A stretch of DNA of 11,524 nt from NCBI GenBank assembly GCA_030829765.1, contig JAUROO010000031.1, positions 1 to 11,524 on the forward strand, written 5' to 3'. Source of the DNA: Miltoncostaeales bacterium. GTDB taxonomy: Bacteria > Actinomycetota > Thermoleophilia > Miltoncostaeales > Miltoncostaeaceae. The position numbers and the translations under genes were made by a program. The notes under the pieces are model-generated. The model did not search any database. It had not been told where the DNA came from and saw only the letters and a program-made list of their open reading frames with translations. Shown one piece after another: positions 1-6,140 of this stretch; the first letter of the stretch is position 1; every line of letters starts with the position of its first letter.

Positions 1-1059
1 CAGGGGTGCCTGCCGTACTCGGCGGAGATTGCCCGCTCCTTCGGGAACTTCGCAGTGCTGTTGCCGGGCAGCGACGGCGCGGCGGCGCGGGCCGTGGTCG
101 CCGCCCTGCGGAACCGGTTGCGCGGCCCGATCGTGCTCGATTCCGGGCAGAGCCTGCATGCCGGCCTCACCGCCGCGGTGGCGACGTCCGGTGCGGGTGG
201 CGGCGCCGAGCCGGATGATCTCGTGGCCGCCGCGGAAGCCGCGCTGCTCCGTACCGAGACCTTCGGCCTCACATGCATGCTTCTCGAAGAGGGAGCAGGC
301 ACCGATCGCGCCCGTACCGCAGCGATCCGGGGCGACCTCGCCCATGCGGTCACGGACGGTCAGCTCACCGTCTTCTACCAACCGATGGTGCAGATCCCGG
401 GCGGGGATGTCGTTGGCGAGGAGGGGCTCGTCCGCTGGCGCCATCCGGCCCTGGGGCTTCTCGCGCCGGATGAGTTCATCCCCTTCGCGGAGGACATGGA
501 CATCGTCCAGGAGATCGATCGCTACGTCCTGCGTCGCGCCCTCGCCGACTTCGCCGCGGGCCGTGTGCGGGGGCACGCGGTGAGCGTGAACCTGTCGCCG
601 GCCAGCATCCGGCCGGCGCTCCCCGAGGTGGTCGCGGCCGACCTCCGCCACGCCGGGGTCCGACCCGAGTGCCTCACCCTCGAGATCACCGAGAGGGTCC
701 GGTTCGACCGCGAGCCGGGTGCCGTGGAGGTGCTGCACCGGCTCGGCGACATCGGAGTGGGCCTGGCCATCGATGACTTCGGGGCCGGCAAGACATCGCT
801 GGCCCACCTGCGGACCCTTCCGGTGACGCGCCTGAAGATCGATCGTTCACTGGTGCGGGACCTGGACGGTCCGGATGCGGAGCGCGCGAGGATGGTGCTG
901 CGCACCCTCGCGGATCTGGCCGGGCACCTGGAGATCGATGTGGTGGCGGAGGGAGTGGAGGATCCCGAGCACCGCGACGCCCTCGTCCGGAGCGGAATCG
1001 CCCTTGCACAGGGCTTCCTGTTCGGGCGCCCGGCGCCGCCGCTCGAGCGCGCCTCCTAG
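1..1059 (+). CDS. c-di-GMP signalling protein, degenerate GGDEF remnant plus EAL phosphodiesterase domain (5' partial)
   Basis: The frame is open from base 1, so the start lies upstream; 352 residues are visible. Residues 1 to about 95 look like the second half of a GGDEF domain, but the signature is SFGNF (residues 13-17) followed by AVLLPG, so diguanylate cyclase activity is unlikely. Residues about 105-350 form an EAL domain. The motif reads EGL (141-143), followed by VRWRHP. The other family motifs are present: VNLS with N197, LEIT with E228, DDFG with D258 and D259, LKID with K279, AEGVE with E317, and QG with Q337. The full set of metal- and substrate-binding residues is therefore kept, and an active c-di-GMP phosphodiesterase is the natural inference. 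The GGDEF remnant could serve as a regulatory GTP site. Upstream sensor or membrane domains are outside the window. It ends at TAG, convergent with the small minus-strand gene. Confidence 0.9.
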   Translation, partial: QGCLPYSAEIARSFGNFAVLLPGSDGAAARAVVAALRNRLRGPIVLDSGQSLHAGLTAAVATSGAGGGAEPDDLVAAAEAALLRTETFGLTCMLLEEGAGTDRARTAAIRGDLAHAVTDGQLTVFYQPMVQIPGGDVVGEEGLVRWRHPALGLLAPDEFIPFAEDMDIVQEIDRYVLRRALADFAAGRVRGHAVSVNLSPASIRPALPEVVAADLRHAGVRPECLTLEITERVRFDREPGAVEVLHRLGDIGVGLAIDDFGAGKTSLAHLRTLPVTRLKIDRSLVRDLDGPDAERARMVLRTLADLAGHLEIDVVAEGVEDPEHRDALVRSGIALAQGFLFGRPAPPLERAS

Positions 1060-1164
1060 CCCGCGGCGAGCACACCGCGCGCGCGGCGGGCACCCCTTGC
1101 CGGGTAGAGGGCCCGGCCCGGTGAGATCAGTGGATGCTCTCCGGTCCGGCTCGTGGGACCCGGG

Positions 1165-1190
1165 TACGCGCTGCATGCACCGACAGCGTG
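1165..1190 (+). terminator. Possible hairpin between convergent genes
   Basis: Between the EAL gene and the convergent small gene, bases 1167-1173 can pair with 1184-1190 (7 bp including one G-U on the plus strand, 10-nt loop). No U-tract follows. It is the best hairpin I see in the 145-bp gap, but it is weak, and terminator function is inferred only from the convergent layout. Confidence 0.22.
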
Positions 1191-1204
1191 CGCAGGCACG
1201 GCAC

Positions 1205-1513
1205 CTAGGCGCCTGCGTCGGCGGGCGGCAGTATGGGCAGGTCGGTGGCGTGCATCACCTGCCCGCCCACGTGGTAGCGCAGGTCCACCACATCGGCCTT
1301 CTGGTCGCCGTACACACCGATCCCGGCCAGCAGCATCATGCGTCCGCCGAGGCCCTTGCGCCGCACCTTGGGGCGGAGCGGTGAGCCGAACCTGAGCCAC
1401 CGGCCCTCCACGGCGTAGTCGGCACCCTCCTCCCGCGGCTCCCCATTCACCCACACCTGGAAGGGGGGTTCGGCGCCCTCGGGTAGCGCCACGCTCCAGA
1501 CGTCGTCGTTCAT
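1205..1513 (-). CDS. Small conserved-looking protein of unknown function (102 aa)
   Basis: I do not recognise a named family. The 102-aa product is soluble-looking: no signal peptide, no membrane segment, no cysteine. Residues 17-48 read like a short beta-rich module (PFQVWVNGEPREEGADYAVEG), followed by a basic, glycine-rich stretch (RPKVRRKGLGG, 48-58), a hydrophobic strand MMLLAGIGVY, and a C-terminal half with VDLRYHVGGQVMHATDLPI. I chose the ATG at 1513 because an upstream extension would have to translate the tRNA gene. No Shine-Dalgarno is visible, but TACCAT lies 7 nt before the ATG, which fits a leaderless message. It lies 44 nt downstream of tRNA-Arg on the same strand and could also be read through from it. 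Confidence 0.7.
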   Translation of the reverse strand: MNDDVWSVALPEGAEPPFQVWVNGEPREEGADYAVEGRWLRFGSPLRPKVRRKGLGGRMMLLAGIGVYGDQKADVVDLRYHVGGQVMHATDLPILPPADAGA

Positions 1514-1520
1514 GGAGGGG

Positions 1521-1526
1521 ATGGTA
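1521..1526 (-). promoter_or_regulatory. -10-like hexamer TACCAT for the small minus-strand gene
   Basis: On the minus strand TACCAT is followed by 7 nt (CCCCTCC) and the ATG at 1513. That spacing would put transcription initiation at or next to the start codon. No convincing -35 element is present. Support comes from the same spacing at rnz and mihF. Confidence 0.35.
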
Positions 1527-1557
1527 CCCGCGGCACCTGGAAATCCGGACCGGACAG

Positions 1558-1630
1558 CACGCGCGGCAGGATTCGAACCTGCGACCCCTGGCTCCGGAGG
1601 CCAGTGCTCTATCCACTGAGCTACGCGCGC
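1558..1630 (-). tRNA. tRNA-Arg (anticodon CCG)
   Basis: A complete 73-nt cloverleaf can be drawn. The acceptor is GCGCGCG paired with CGCGCGU. The D-arm stem is GCUC/GAGC with loop AGUGGAUA. The anticodon stem is CUGGC/GCCAG around loop CUCCGGA, so the anticodon is CCG and it reads CGG. The variable loop is 5 nt, and the T-arm is GCAGG-UUCGAAU-CCUGC. A20 in the D-loop and C35 in the anticodon agree with known arginine identity elements; the discriminator is G73. The first acceptor pair is G1-U72, a wobble. CCA is not encoded. It lies upstream of the small minus-strand gene and divergent from rnz. Confidence 0.95.
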
Positions 1631-1640
1631 TCGCAGCCTC

Positions 1641-1646
1641 AGTGTA
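1641..1646 (-). promoter_or_regulatory. -10-like hexamer TACACT for tRNA-Arg
   Basis: On the minus strand TACACT ends 10 nt before the first tRNA base (1630), which would give a 5' leader of only a few nucleotides. No clear -35 element is seen 16-18 bp upstream. The 79-bp gap to rnz also holds a perfect 10-bp palindrome, GCGGGCCCGC (1661-1670), of unknown role. Confidence 0.4.
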
Positions 1647-1697
1647 GACGTGCACGACGGGCGGGCCCGCAGGGGTGGCCCGCGCACGGGCACCACG

Positions 1698-1703
1698 TAG
1701 AGT
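1698..1703 (+). promoter_or_regulatory. -10-like hexamer TAGAGT for rnz, leaderless geometry
   Basis: TAGAGT is followed by 6 nt (CGAGGG) and the GTG start at 1710, which puts the expected transcription start on or beside the start codon. A GAGGGG run touches the GTG but is far too close to act as a Shine-Dalgarno. No good -35 is visible. Confidence 0.42.
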
Positions 1704-1709
1704 CGAGGG

Positions 1710-2726
1710 GTGGATCTCGTCGTCACCTTCATCGGGACCTCCGCCTCGGTGCCGAGCGCCGCGCGGGGTACCTCCGCCACCCTCATCAGCCGCGGGGGAC
1801 GCCGATGGCTCGTGGACTGTGGCGAAGGCACCCAGCGGCAACTCCTGCGTTCCGGGGTGGGGCTCGTGGACCTGGATGCGGTGCTCATCACCCACCTGCA
1901 CGGGGACCACATCCTGGGCCTTCCGGGCATGCTCAAGACGTTTGCCCTGCGAGGGCGCGACGAACCCCTGCTGCTGGTCGGGCCCGACGGGGTCGCTGAC
2001 CTGATGCGGACCCTGCACCCACTGGTGGGCCGGCTTCCATTTCATCTGGAAGTTCAGGAGTCGGGTGCCGGTGATGTGCTCCGGGATGATGGCGCCGTGG
2101 TCCGGGCCTTCCACACCGACCACGGGGTTCGCTCCCTGGGGTACGCGTTGGTCGAGGATTCCCGCCCCGGGGCGTTCGACGTGGACGCCGCGCGTGGGCT
2201 CGGGGTGCCGCCCGGACCGGACTTCGGGGTGCTGCAGCGGGGTGGCGAAGTGGTGAACCCCGCGGGGGTCACCGTCACGCCGGGGCAGGTGATGGGGGAT
2301 CCCCGCCCGGGGCGGGTCGTGGTGTTCTCCGGCGACACGCGTCCGTGCGCGGGGACAGAGGATGCCGCACGCGGTGCCGATCTGCTGGTGCACGAGGCCA
2401 CGTTCTGCGATGAGGACGCCGACCGGGCCGTGGAGACCCGCCACTCCACCGCGCGCGAGGCCGCGGCGCTGGCCTCCCGCGCCGGCGTTGCGATGCTCGC
2501 GCTCACGCATGTGTCCACCCGCGTGCAGCCGCGCGAGGCACGTCGCGAGGCCGAGGCGGAGTTCCCGGGGGTGATCGTGCCTCGGGACTTCGACCAGGTG
2601 GAGATCCCGCTGCGCGAGCGCGGCGCCCCCCGCCTGATCCCGGTGCAGGAGCGCCTCGGGCGTGCGCCGCGTGAGCCTGCGGGCGGCTCCGGGGGCCCTG
2701 CTACTGTGGACGCCGCAAGCCTTTAA
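1710..2726 (+). CDS. rnz: Ribonuclease Z (tRNA 3'-end endonuclease)
   Basis: Metallo-beta-lactamase-fold nuclease that removes the 3' trailer of tRNA precursors; the neighbouring tRNA-Arg lacks an encoded CCA and would be a typical substrate. The 338-aa product starts with the strand MDLVVTFIGT. It carries the zinc signature THLHGDH (61-67), then H135/H138 (FHTDHG), the GDT with D209, the HST motif at 245-247 and H267 in LTHVSTR. The stretch from about 155 to 200 (DAARGLGVPPGP through VTPGQVMG) is the RNase Z exosite-side region, which separates it from other metallo-beta-lactamases. The start is GTG; TAGAGT 6 nt upstream suggests a leaderless message. After about residue 305 there is a tail rich in G, A, P and R, beyond the family's usual end; its codons overlap the pyrR leader. 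Confidence 0.95.
   Translation: MDLVVTFIGTSASVPSAARGTSATLISRGGRRWLVDCGEGTQRQLLRSGVGLVDLDAVLITHLHGDHILGLPGMLKTFALRGRDEPLLLVGPDGVADLMRTLHPLVGRLPFHLEVQESGAGDVLRDDGAVVRAFHTDHGVRSLGYALVEDSRPGAFDVDAARGLGVPPGPDFGVLQRGGEVVNPAGVTVTPGQVMGDPRPGRVVVFSGDTRPCAGTEDAARGADLLVHEATFCDEDADRAVETRHSTAREAAALASRAGVAMLALTHVSTRVQPREARREAEAEFPGVIVPRDFDQVEIPLRERGAPRLIPVQERLGRAPREPAGGSGGPATVDAASL
2702..2707 (+). promoter_or_regulatory. Candidate internal -10 (TACTGT) for the pyr operon
   Basis: TACTGT inside the last codons of rnz would start a message near 2713-2715. That message would have a leader of about 50 nt containing the whole PyrR hairpin. No -35 match lies 16-18 bp upstream, so this rests on the hexamer and its position. 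The alternative is that pyrR is transcribed only by read-through from rnz. Confidence 0.38.
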
Positions 2727-2753
2727 GACCGGTCCCGTGAGGCCGGGAAGGAG
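2720..2753 (+). promoter_or_regulatory. PyrR-binding RNA hairpin that includes the pyrR Shine-Dalgarno
   Basis: The hairpin loop region 2731-2744 reads GGUCCCGUGAGGCC. It fits the PyrR binding-loop consensus ARUCCNGNGAGGYU, with the outer A-U pair replaced by G-C. The upper stem is 2729-2732 with 2743-2746. A 5'-side purine bulge (AAGA, 2725-2728) follows. The lower stem pairs CCUU (2720-2723) with AAGG (2748-2751), plus a U-G pair at 2724/2747. The lower stem contains the Shine-Dalgarno AAGGAG (2748-2753), 9 nt before the pyrR ATG. No U-tract terminator follows, so translational repression is inferred, as described for mycobacterial PyrR. High UMP/UTP would favour PyrR binding and block initiation. 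The rnz stop codon (2724-2726) lies within the element. Confidence 0.82.
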
Positions 2754-2762
2754 AGCGTTCAC

Positions 2763-3311
2763 ATGGGGTCTCAGGTCCTGATCGACGCCGATCAGTGCCG
2801 CCGTACCGTGGCGCGCATCGCACACGAGATCGCGGAGCACCACCCGGACCCGTCGACCGTCGCCCTTGTCGGCCTCCACACCCGTGGGGTGCCGCTTGCC
2901 GAACGTCTGCGTCGGCACATTGAGCAGTTCTCGGGGGTGGCGCCGGCGATCGGCACGGTGGACATCGCGCTCTACCGCGACGATGTCGGGGTGGGTGGCG
3001 GCAGGAAGGGCGTCGTGCCGGTGGTGGGCGAGACCGTCCTCGACTTCGACATCACCCGCCACTCGGTGATCCTGGTGGATGACGTGCTGTTCACCGGGCG
3101 CACGATCCGGGCGGCCATCGATGCCGTGTTCGACTACGGGCGTCCACCGAAGGTCGAGCTCGCCGTGCTGGTGGATCGCGGGCACCGCGAGCTCCCGATC
3201 CGGCCGGACTACGTGGGCCGCAACCTGCCGACGAGCATGGGGCAGCGTGTCACCGTCCACCTTGCCGAGGTGGACGGCAGCGACGAGGTGCTGCTGGAGG
3301 ACGCAGCGTGA
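2763..3311 (+). CDS. pyrR: Bifunctional pyr operon RNA-binding regulator / uracil phosphoribosyltransferase
   Basis: PyrR binds pyr mRNA when charged with uridine nucleotides and, in many bacteria, also converts uracil plus PRPP to UMP. The 182-aa product has the usual family length. Key segments are VALVGLHTRGVPLAERL (33-49), the IALYRDD region (68-74), the PRPP loop VILVDDVLFTGRTIRAA (102-118), and VDRGHRELPIRPDYVGRNLPTS (137-158), all characteristic of PyrR rather than Upp. The ATG has AAGGAG 9 nt upstream, inside the PyrR-binding hairpin, so the gene is probably autoregulated. It begins the operon, and its stop overlaps the pyrB start (GTGA). Confidence 0.97.
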   Translation: MGSQVLIDADQCRRTVARIAHEIAEHHPDPSTVALVGLHTRGVPLAERLRRHIEQFSGVAPAIGTVDIALYRDDVGVGGGRKGVVPVVGETVLDFDITRHSVILVDDVLFTGRTIRAAIDAVFDYGRPPKVELAVLVDRGHRELPIRPDYVGRNLPTSMGQRVTVHLAEVDGSDEVLLEDAA

Positions 3312-4252
3312 GCGGTCCGCGGTCGTTGCTGGGCATCGCGGACCTGCCGGCCGATGCCATCGGGCGCATCCTGTCCACGGCCGAGGGCTTCGGCTCCGTG
3401 ATGGACCGCGACATCAAGAAGGTCCCGACCCTCCGGGGCCGCACGGTGGTGAACCTTTTCCTGGAGCCGTCGACGCGCACCAGTACGTCGTTTGAACTGG
3501 CGGCCAAGCGGTTGTCCGCCGATGTGGTGGGCATCAAGGGTGCCGGCACCAGCATGGACAAGGGTGAGACCCTCAAGGACACCATCCTCACCCTCGAGGC
3601 CTACGACCCGGACGTGTTCGTCATCCGCCATCCGCAGGTGGGGGCATGCGCCCTCGCGGGGCGGTACACGGATGCCGCGGTGGTCAACGCCGGCGACGGC
3701 ACGGGGGAGCACCCCACGCAGGCCCTCCTCGACCTCTACACGGTGCAGCGCGAGATCGGGCCCGTCGCGGGGCTGCACGTGGCGTTCGTGGGGGATGTGC
3801 TCCATTCGCGCGTTGCGCGATCGGGCATACAGGGCTTCCGGCGCATGGGTGCGCGCGTGAGCGTGATCGCGCCTCCCACACTCGTCCCGCGCCACCTCGG
3901 CACCGGCCTGGGCGCCGAGGTGTCGGCGGACATCCGGGACATCTCCGACGCGGACATCGTGTACGTATTGCGCATGCAACTTGAGCGGATGGGGAATGGC
4001 GGATTCGTCCCGTCGCTCGAGGAATACGCGCGGATGTACCAGGTCAACCACGCGCGGCTTCGCCCCGGGCAGCGGGTGATGCATGCAGGCCCCGTCAACC
4101 GCGGGGTCGAGATCAGCGGGGCCCTCGTGGACGACCCCGGCTCACTCATAGAGGCCCAGGCGGCCAATGGACTGGTGGTGCGAATGGCAGTTCTCTACGA
4201 CGTCCTCGCCGAGGCGGCCGCGGACGGCAGCGCCGTCCGGGAGGCCGCATGA
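3308..4252 (+). CDS. pyrB: Aspartate carbamoyltransferase catalytic subunit
   Basis: Condenses carbamoyl phosphate with L-aspartate to N-carbamoyl-aspartate, the committed pyrimidine step, in the cytoplasm. 314 aa, normal for a catalytic chain; no pyrI is present. The carbamoyl-phosphate loop is FLEPSTRTSTSFE (51-63) with R57. The mobile-loop lysine is probably K85 (DKGET). R107-H108 follows, then HPTQALLDLY (135-144), RMQLER (222-227) and VMHAGPVNRGVEI (257-269), where HPGP is usual and A260 replaces the first proline. Position 59 is serine; E. coli has arginine at the matching place (STRTR). The GTG start overlaps the pyrR stop as GTGA and has GGAGG 7 nt upstream, so coupling with pyrR is expected. 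The stop overlaps the pyrC ATG. Confidence 0.97.
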   Translation: MSGPRSLLGIADLPADAIGRILSTAEGFGSVMDRDIKKVPTLRGRTVVNLFLEPSTRTSTSFELAAKRLSADVVGIKGAGTSMDKGETLKDTILTLEAYDPDVFVIRHPQVGACALAGRYTDAAVVNAGDGTGEHPTQALLDLYTVQREIGPVAGLHVAFVGDVLHSRVARSGIQGFRRMGARVSVIAPPTLVPRHLGTGLGAEVSADIRDISDADIVYVLRMQLERMGNGGFVPSLEEYARMYQVNHARLRPGQRVMHAGPVNRGVEISGALVDDPGSLIEAQAANGLVVRMAVLYDVLAEAAADGSAVREAA

Positions 4253-5580
4253 GCACGGCGACCGGGGGGAACCCCCGGGTCCGGCTGCCGCAGCGGCCCG
4301 GTGATCCGGCCAACGTGGTGCTGCGGGGCGCCCGCCTGCTCGACCCGGCCGCGGGGATCGATGCCGTCGGCGACCTCGTCGTGCGTGACGGCGTCATCGG
4401 CGGTGATGCGGCGGGACTCGAGGATGTCGAGGCGGCGGGGCTCACGGTGATCCCCGGCTTCGTGGACGTGCATGTCCACCTGCGTACTCCGGGTAAGGAG
4501 CACGCCGAGGACATCGCGTCTGGCACCGCCAGTGCCGCTGCGGGTGGTGTGGTCACCGTGCTCGCCATGCCCAATACCCAGCCGCCCACGGACAACCCGA
4601 GCATCCTCGGATCACTTCTGCAGCGGGCAGCGCAGGAGGCCGTGGTGCCCACGGGGTTCATCCCCGCGATCACCGTCGGTCAGCAGGGGGATGCGCTCAC
4701 CGAGCACGGTGACCTCGCCGAGGCCGGCGCAGCGGCACTGTCCGATGACGGCGTGCCGGTGGGGAGCGCGCTGGTGATGCGCCGGGCGCTTCAGTACCAG
4801 CGCGCAACGGGCCTGCTGTTCACGCTGCACGAGGAGGACATGACCCTGTCCGGGGACGGCGTGATGCACGAGGGCGTCGTGTCGGCACGCATCGGGCTCT
4901 CCGGCATCCCCGGGGTGTCCGAGGCCGTGCAGGTGGCCCGCGACTGCGCGCTTGCCGGATACGAGGACGGCCGCATCCACATCTGCCACGTGTCCGCCCG
5001 CGAGACGGTGGAGGAGATCCGCCGGGCGAAAGAGCGCGGTGTGCACGTCACGGCCGAAGTGACACCCCACCATCTGCTGCTCACCGAGGACGTCATCGAC
5101 GGCGACCCGGATCCGGCGCGCTTCAAGATGAACCCGCCCCTCCGGTCGGAGGACGATCGCGAGGCGCTGATCGAGGGCCTCCTCGACGGCACCATCGATT
5201 GCATCGCCACGGATCACGCGCCCCACCCGGCCGATGAGAAGGAGAACCCCTTTGCTGCAGCGCCGTTCGGGGTGATCGGCCTGGAGACCGCGTTCGCCGC
5301 ATGCCACACGGAACTGGTGCTGGGCGGGCGGATGTCGCTGGGCGACCTCGTCCTGCGCATGAGCACCGTGCCCGCCCGGATCTTCGGCCTCCCCGTGCCC
5401 ACGCTCGCCGAGGGCGCACCCGCCAACCTCGCGGTTGTCGACACGGGGGCCGTCGACCGCGTGGGCGATCGTCCGTACGCGAGCAAGTCCACCAATGCGG
5501 CGTTCGCCGGAGTCGACCTCACCGGCCGGGTCGTGATGACCCTCGCGGGGGGGCAGGACGTGTACCGGTGGTCCGCATGA
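4249..5580 (+). CDS. pyrC: Dihydroorotase (class I, multifunctional-length type)
   Basis: Zinc amidohydrolase that cyclises N-carbamoyl-aspartate to dihydroorotate. 443 aa, matching the longer class I enzymes rather than the roughly 350-aa E. coli type. Residues 1-20 form a Gly/Pro-rich leader before the beta-sandwich. Metal and substrate motifs are DVHVHLRTPG (73-82, H75 and H77 with R79), MPNTQPPTDN (107-116), SDDG (165-168, the aspartate that bridges metals in class I enzymes), LHEED (193-197), HICHVS (244-249, H247), and TDHAPH (321-326, D322). FKMNPPLRSEDDR (292-304) is also standard. The set appears complete, so an active enzyme is expected. The ATG overlaps the pyrB TGA (ATGA) with GGGAGG 4 nt upstream; the stop overlaps the following hydrolase the same way. 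Confidence 0.96.
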   Translation: MSTATGGNPRVRLPQRPGDPANVVLRGARLLDPAAGIDAVGDLVVRDGVIGGDAAGLEDVEAAGLTVIPGFVDVHVHLRTPGKEHAEDIASGTASAAAGGVVTVLAMPNTQPPTDNPSILGSLLQRAAQEAVVPTGFIPAITVGQQGDALTEHGDLAEAGAAALSDDGVPVGSALVMRRALQYQRATGLLFTLHEEDMTLSGDGVMHEGVVSARIGLSGIPGVSEAVQVARDCALAGYEDGRIHICHVSARETVEEIRRAKERGVHVTAEVTPHHLLLTEDVIDGDPDPARFKMNPPLRSEDDREALIEGLLDGTIDCIATDHAPHPADEKENPFAAAPFGVIGLETAFAACHTELVLGGRMSLGDLVLRMSTVPARIFGLPVPTLAEGAPANLAVVDTGAVDRVGDRPYASKSTNAAFAGVDLTGRVVMTLAGGQDVYRWSA

Positions 5581-6140
5581 GCGGCCGGCACCCTGCACTC
5601 GCGTCGCGTGAGGACACCGGGCTCGTGATCGTCGACGTCCAGGAGGCATTTGCGCCCGTCATCGATGGGTTCGACCACCTGGTCGCGGCGTGTGGCCTGC
5701 TGGCCGAGGGGTTCGGGGTGATGGGCAGGCCCGTCATCAGCACCCGTCAGTATCCGAAGGGGCTGGGCGAGACGGTCCCCGGGGTGACAACGCGGCTGCC
5801 CGAGCGCACCCCGGTGATCGACAAGACGCGGTTCTCTGCGTGCGGGGTGCAGGGATTCGAGGAGGCCTACGACGACGCGCGGTGCGGCACCTGGGTGGTG
5901 TGCGGCATCGAGTCGCACGTGTGCGTGAACCAGACGGTGCATGACCTCCTGTCGCGGGGTGCCTCGGTGCACGTTCCGGCCGATGCCGTGAGTTCACGCA
6001 CCGCGGCGAACCGGCAGGCGGGGCTCGACAAGATGGCGCGCGCCGGCGCGCACGTCACCACCGCGGAGATGGTGCTGTTCGAGATGCTCGGGCAGGCCGG
6101 TGGACCGGAATTCAAGGCGATCTCGGGGTTGGTGCGATGA
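5577..6140 (+). CDS. Isochorismatase-family cysteine hydrolase, ISOC1/ISOC2-like, inside the pyr operon
   Basis: 187 aa with the isochorismatase-like alpha/beta hydrolase fold. The expected triad is visible: D20 (LVIVDVQEAF), K83 (VIDKTRFSA) and C116 (GIESHVCVNQT). The stretch STRQYPKGLGETVPG (55-69), the DATSSR-like DAVSSRTAANR and the ending TTAEMVLFEMLG...FKAISGLVR resemble the ISOC1/ISOC2 (YcaC-related) group, not true isochorismatases of siderophore synthesis. The substrate is unknown. Relatives elsewhere in the superfamily cleave ureido or amide compounds (for example RutB, N-carbamoylsarcosine amidohydrolase). I chose the ATG at 5577 because it forms ATGA with the pyrC stop and gives a family-length protein; its ribosome site is weak, so coupling to pyrC is likely. 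Its stop overlaps the carA ATG. A link to pyrimidine synthesis is inference from position only. Confidence 0.88.
   Translation: MSGRHPALASREDTGLVIVDVQEAFAPVIDGFDHLVAACGLLAEGFGVMGRPVISTRQYPKGLGETVPGVTTRLPERTPVIDKTRFSACGVQGFEEAYDDARCGTWVVCGIESHVCVNQTVHDLLSRGASVHVPADAVSSRTAANRQAGLDKMARAGAHVTTAEMVLFEMLGQAGGPEFKAISGLVR

Noticed and set aside
1060..1090. CCCGC/GCGGG hairpin just after the EAL stop as a terminator
   Set aside because: Only 5 bp pair around a 21-nt loop with no U-tract; such pairs are frequent in sequence this GC-rich.
1661..1670. Palindrome GCGGGCCCGC in the tRNA/rnz divergent region
   Set aside because: Short and pure G/C, so expected by chance here; no second copy at a regulatory spacing.
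1514..1936. N-terminal extension of the small minus-strand gene
   Set aside because: It would translate the tRNA-Arg gene (giving the familiar VAQWIEHWPPEPGVAGSNPA-type artefact) and overlap rnz. The ATG at 1513 is preferred.
1056..3260. A 734-codon open frame on the minus strand
   Set aside because: It runs antisense through the small gene, the tRNA, rnz and pyrR and shows no family motif. It is a by-product of high GC content opposite real genes.
5301..5576. Longer upstream start for the isochorismatase-like gene
   Set aside because: The extra 92 residues overlap pyrC out of frame and look like low-complexity arginine/glycine shadow sequence. The ATG at 5577 gives a family-length protein and an ATGA overlap.
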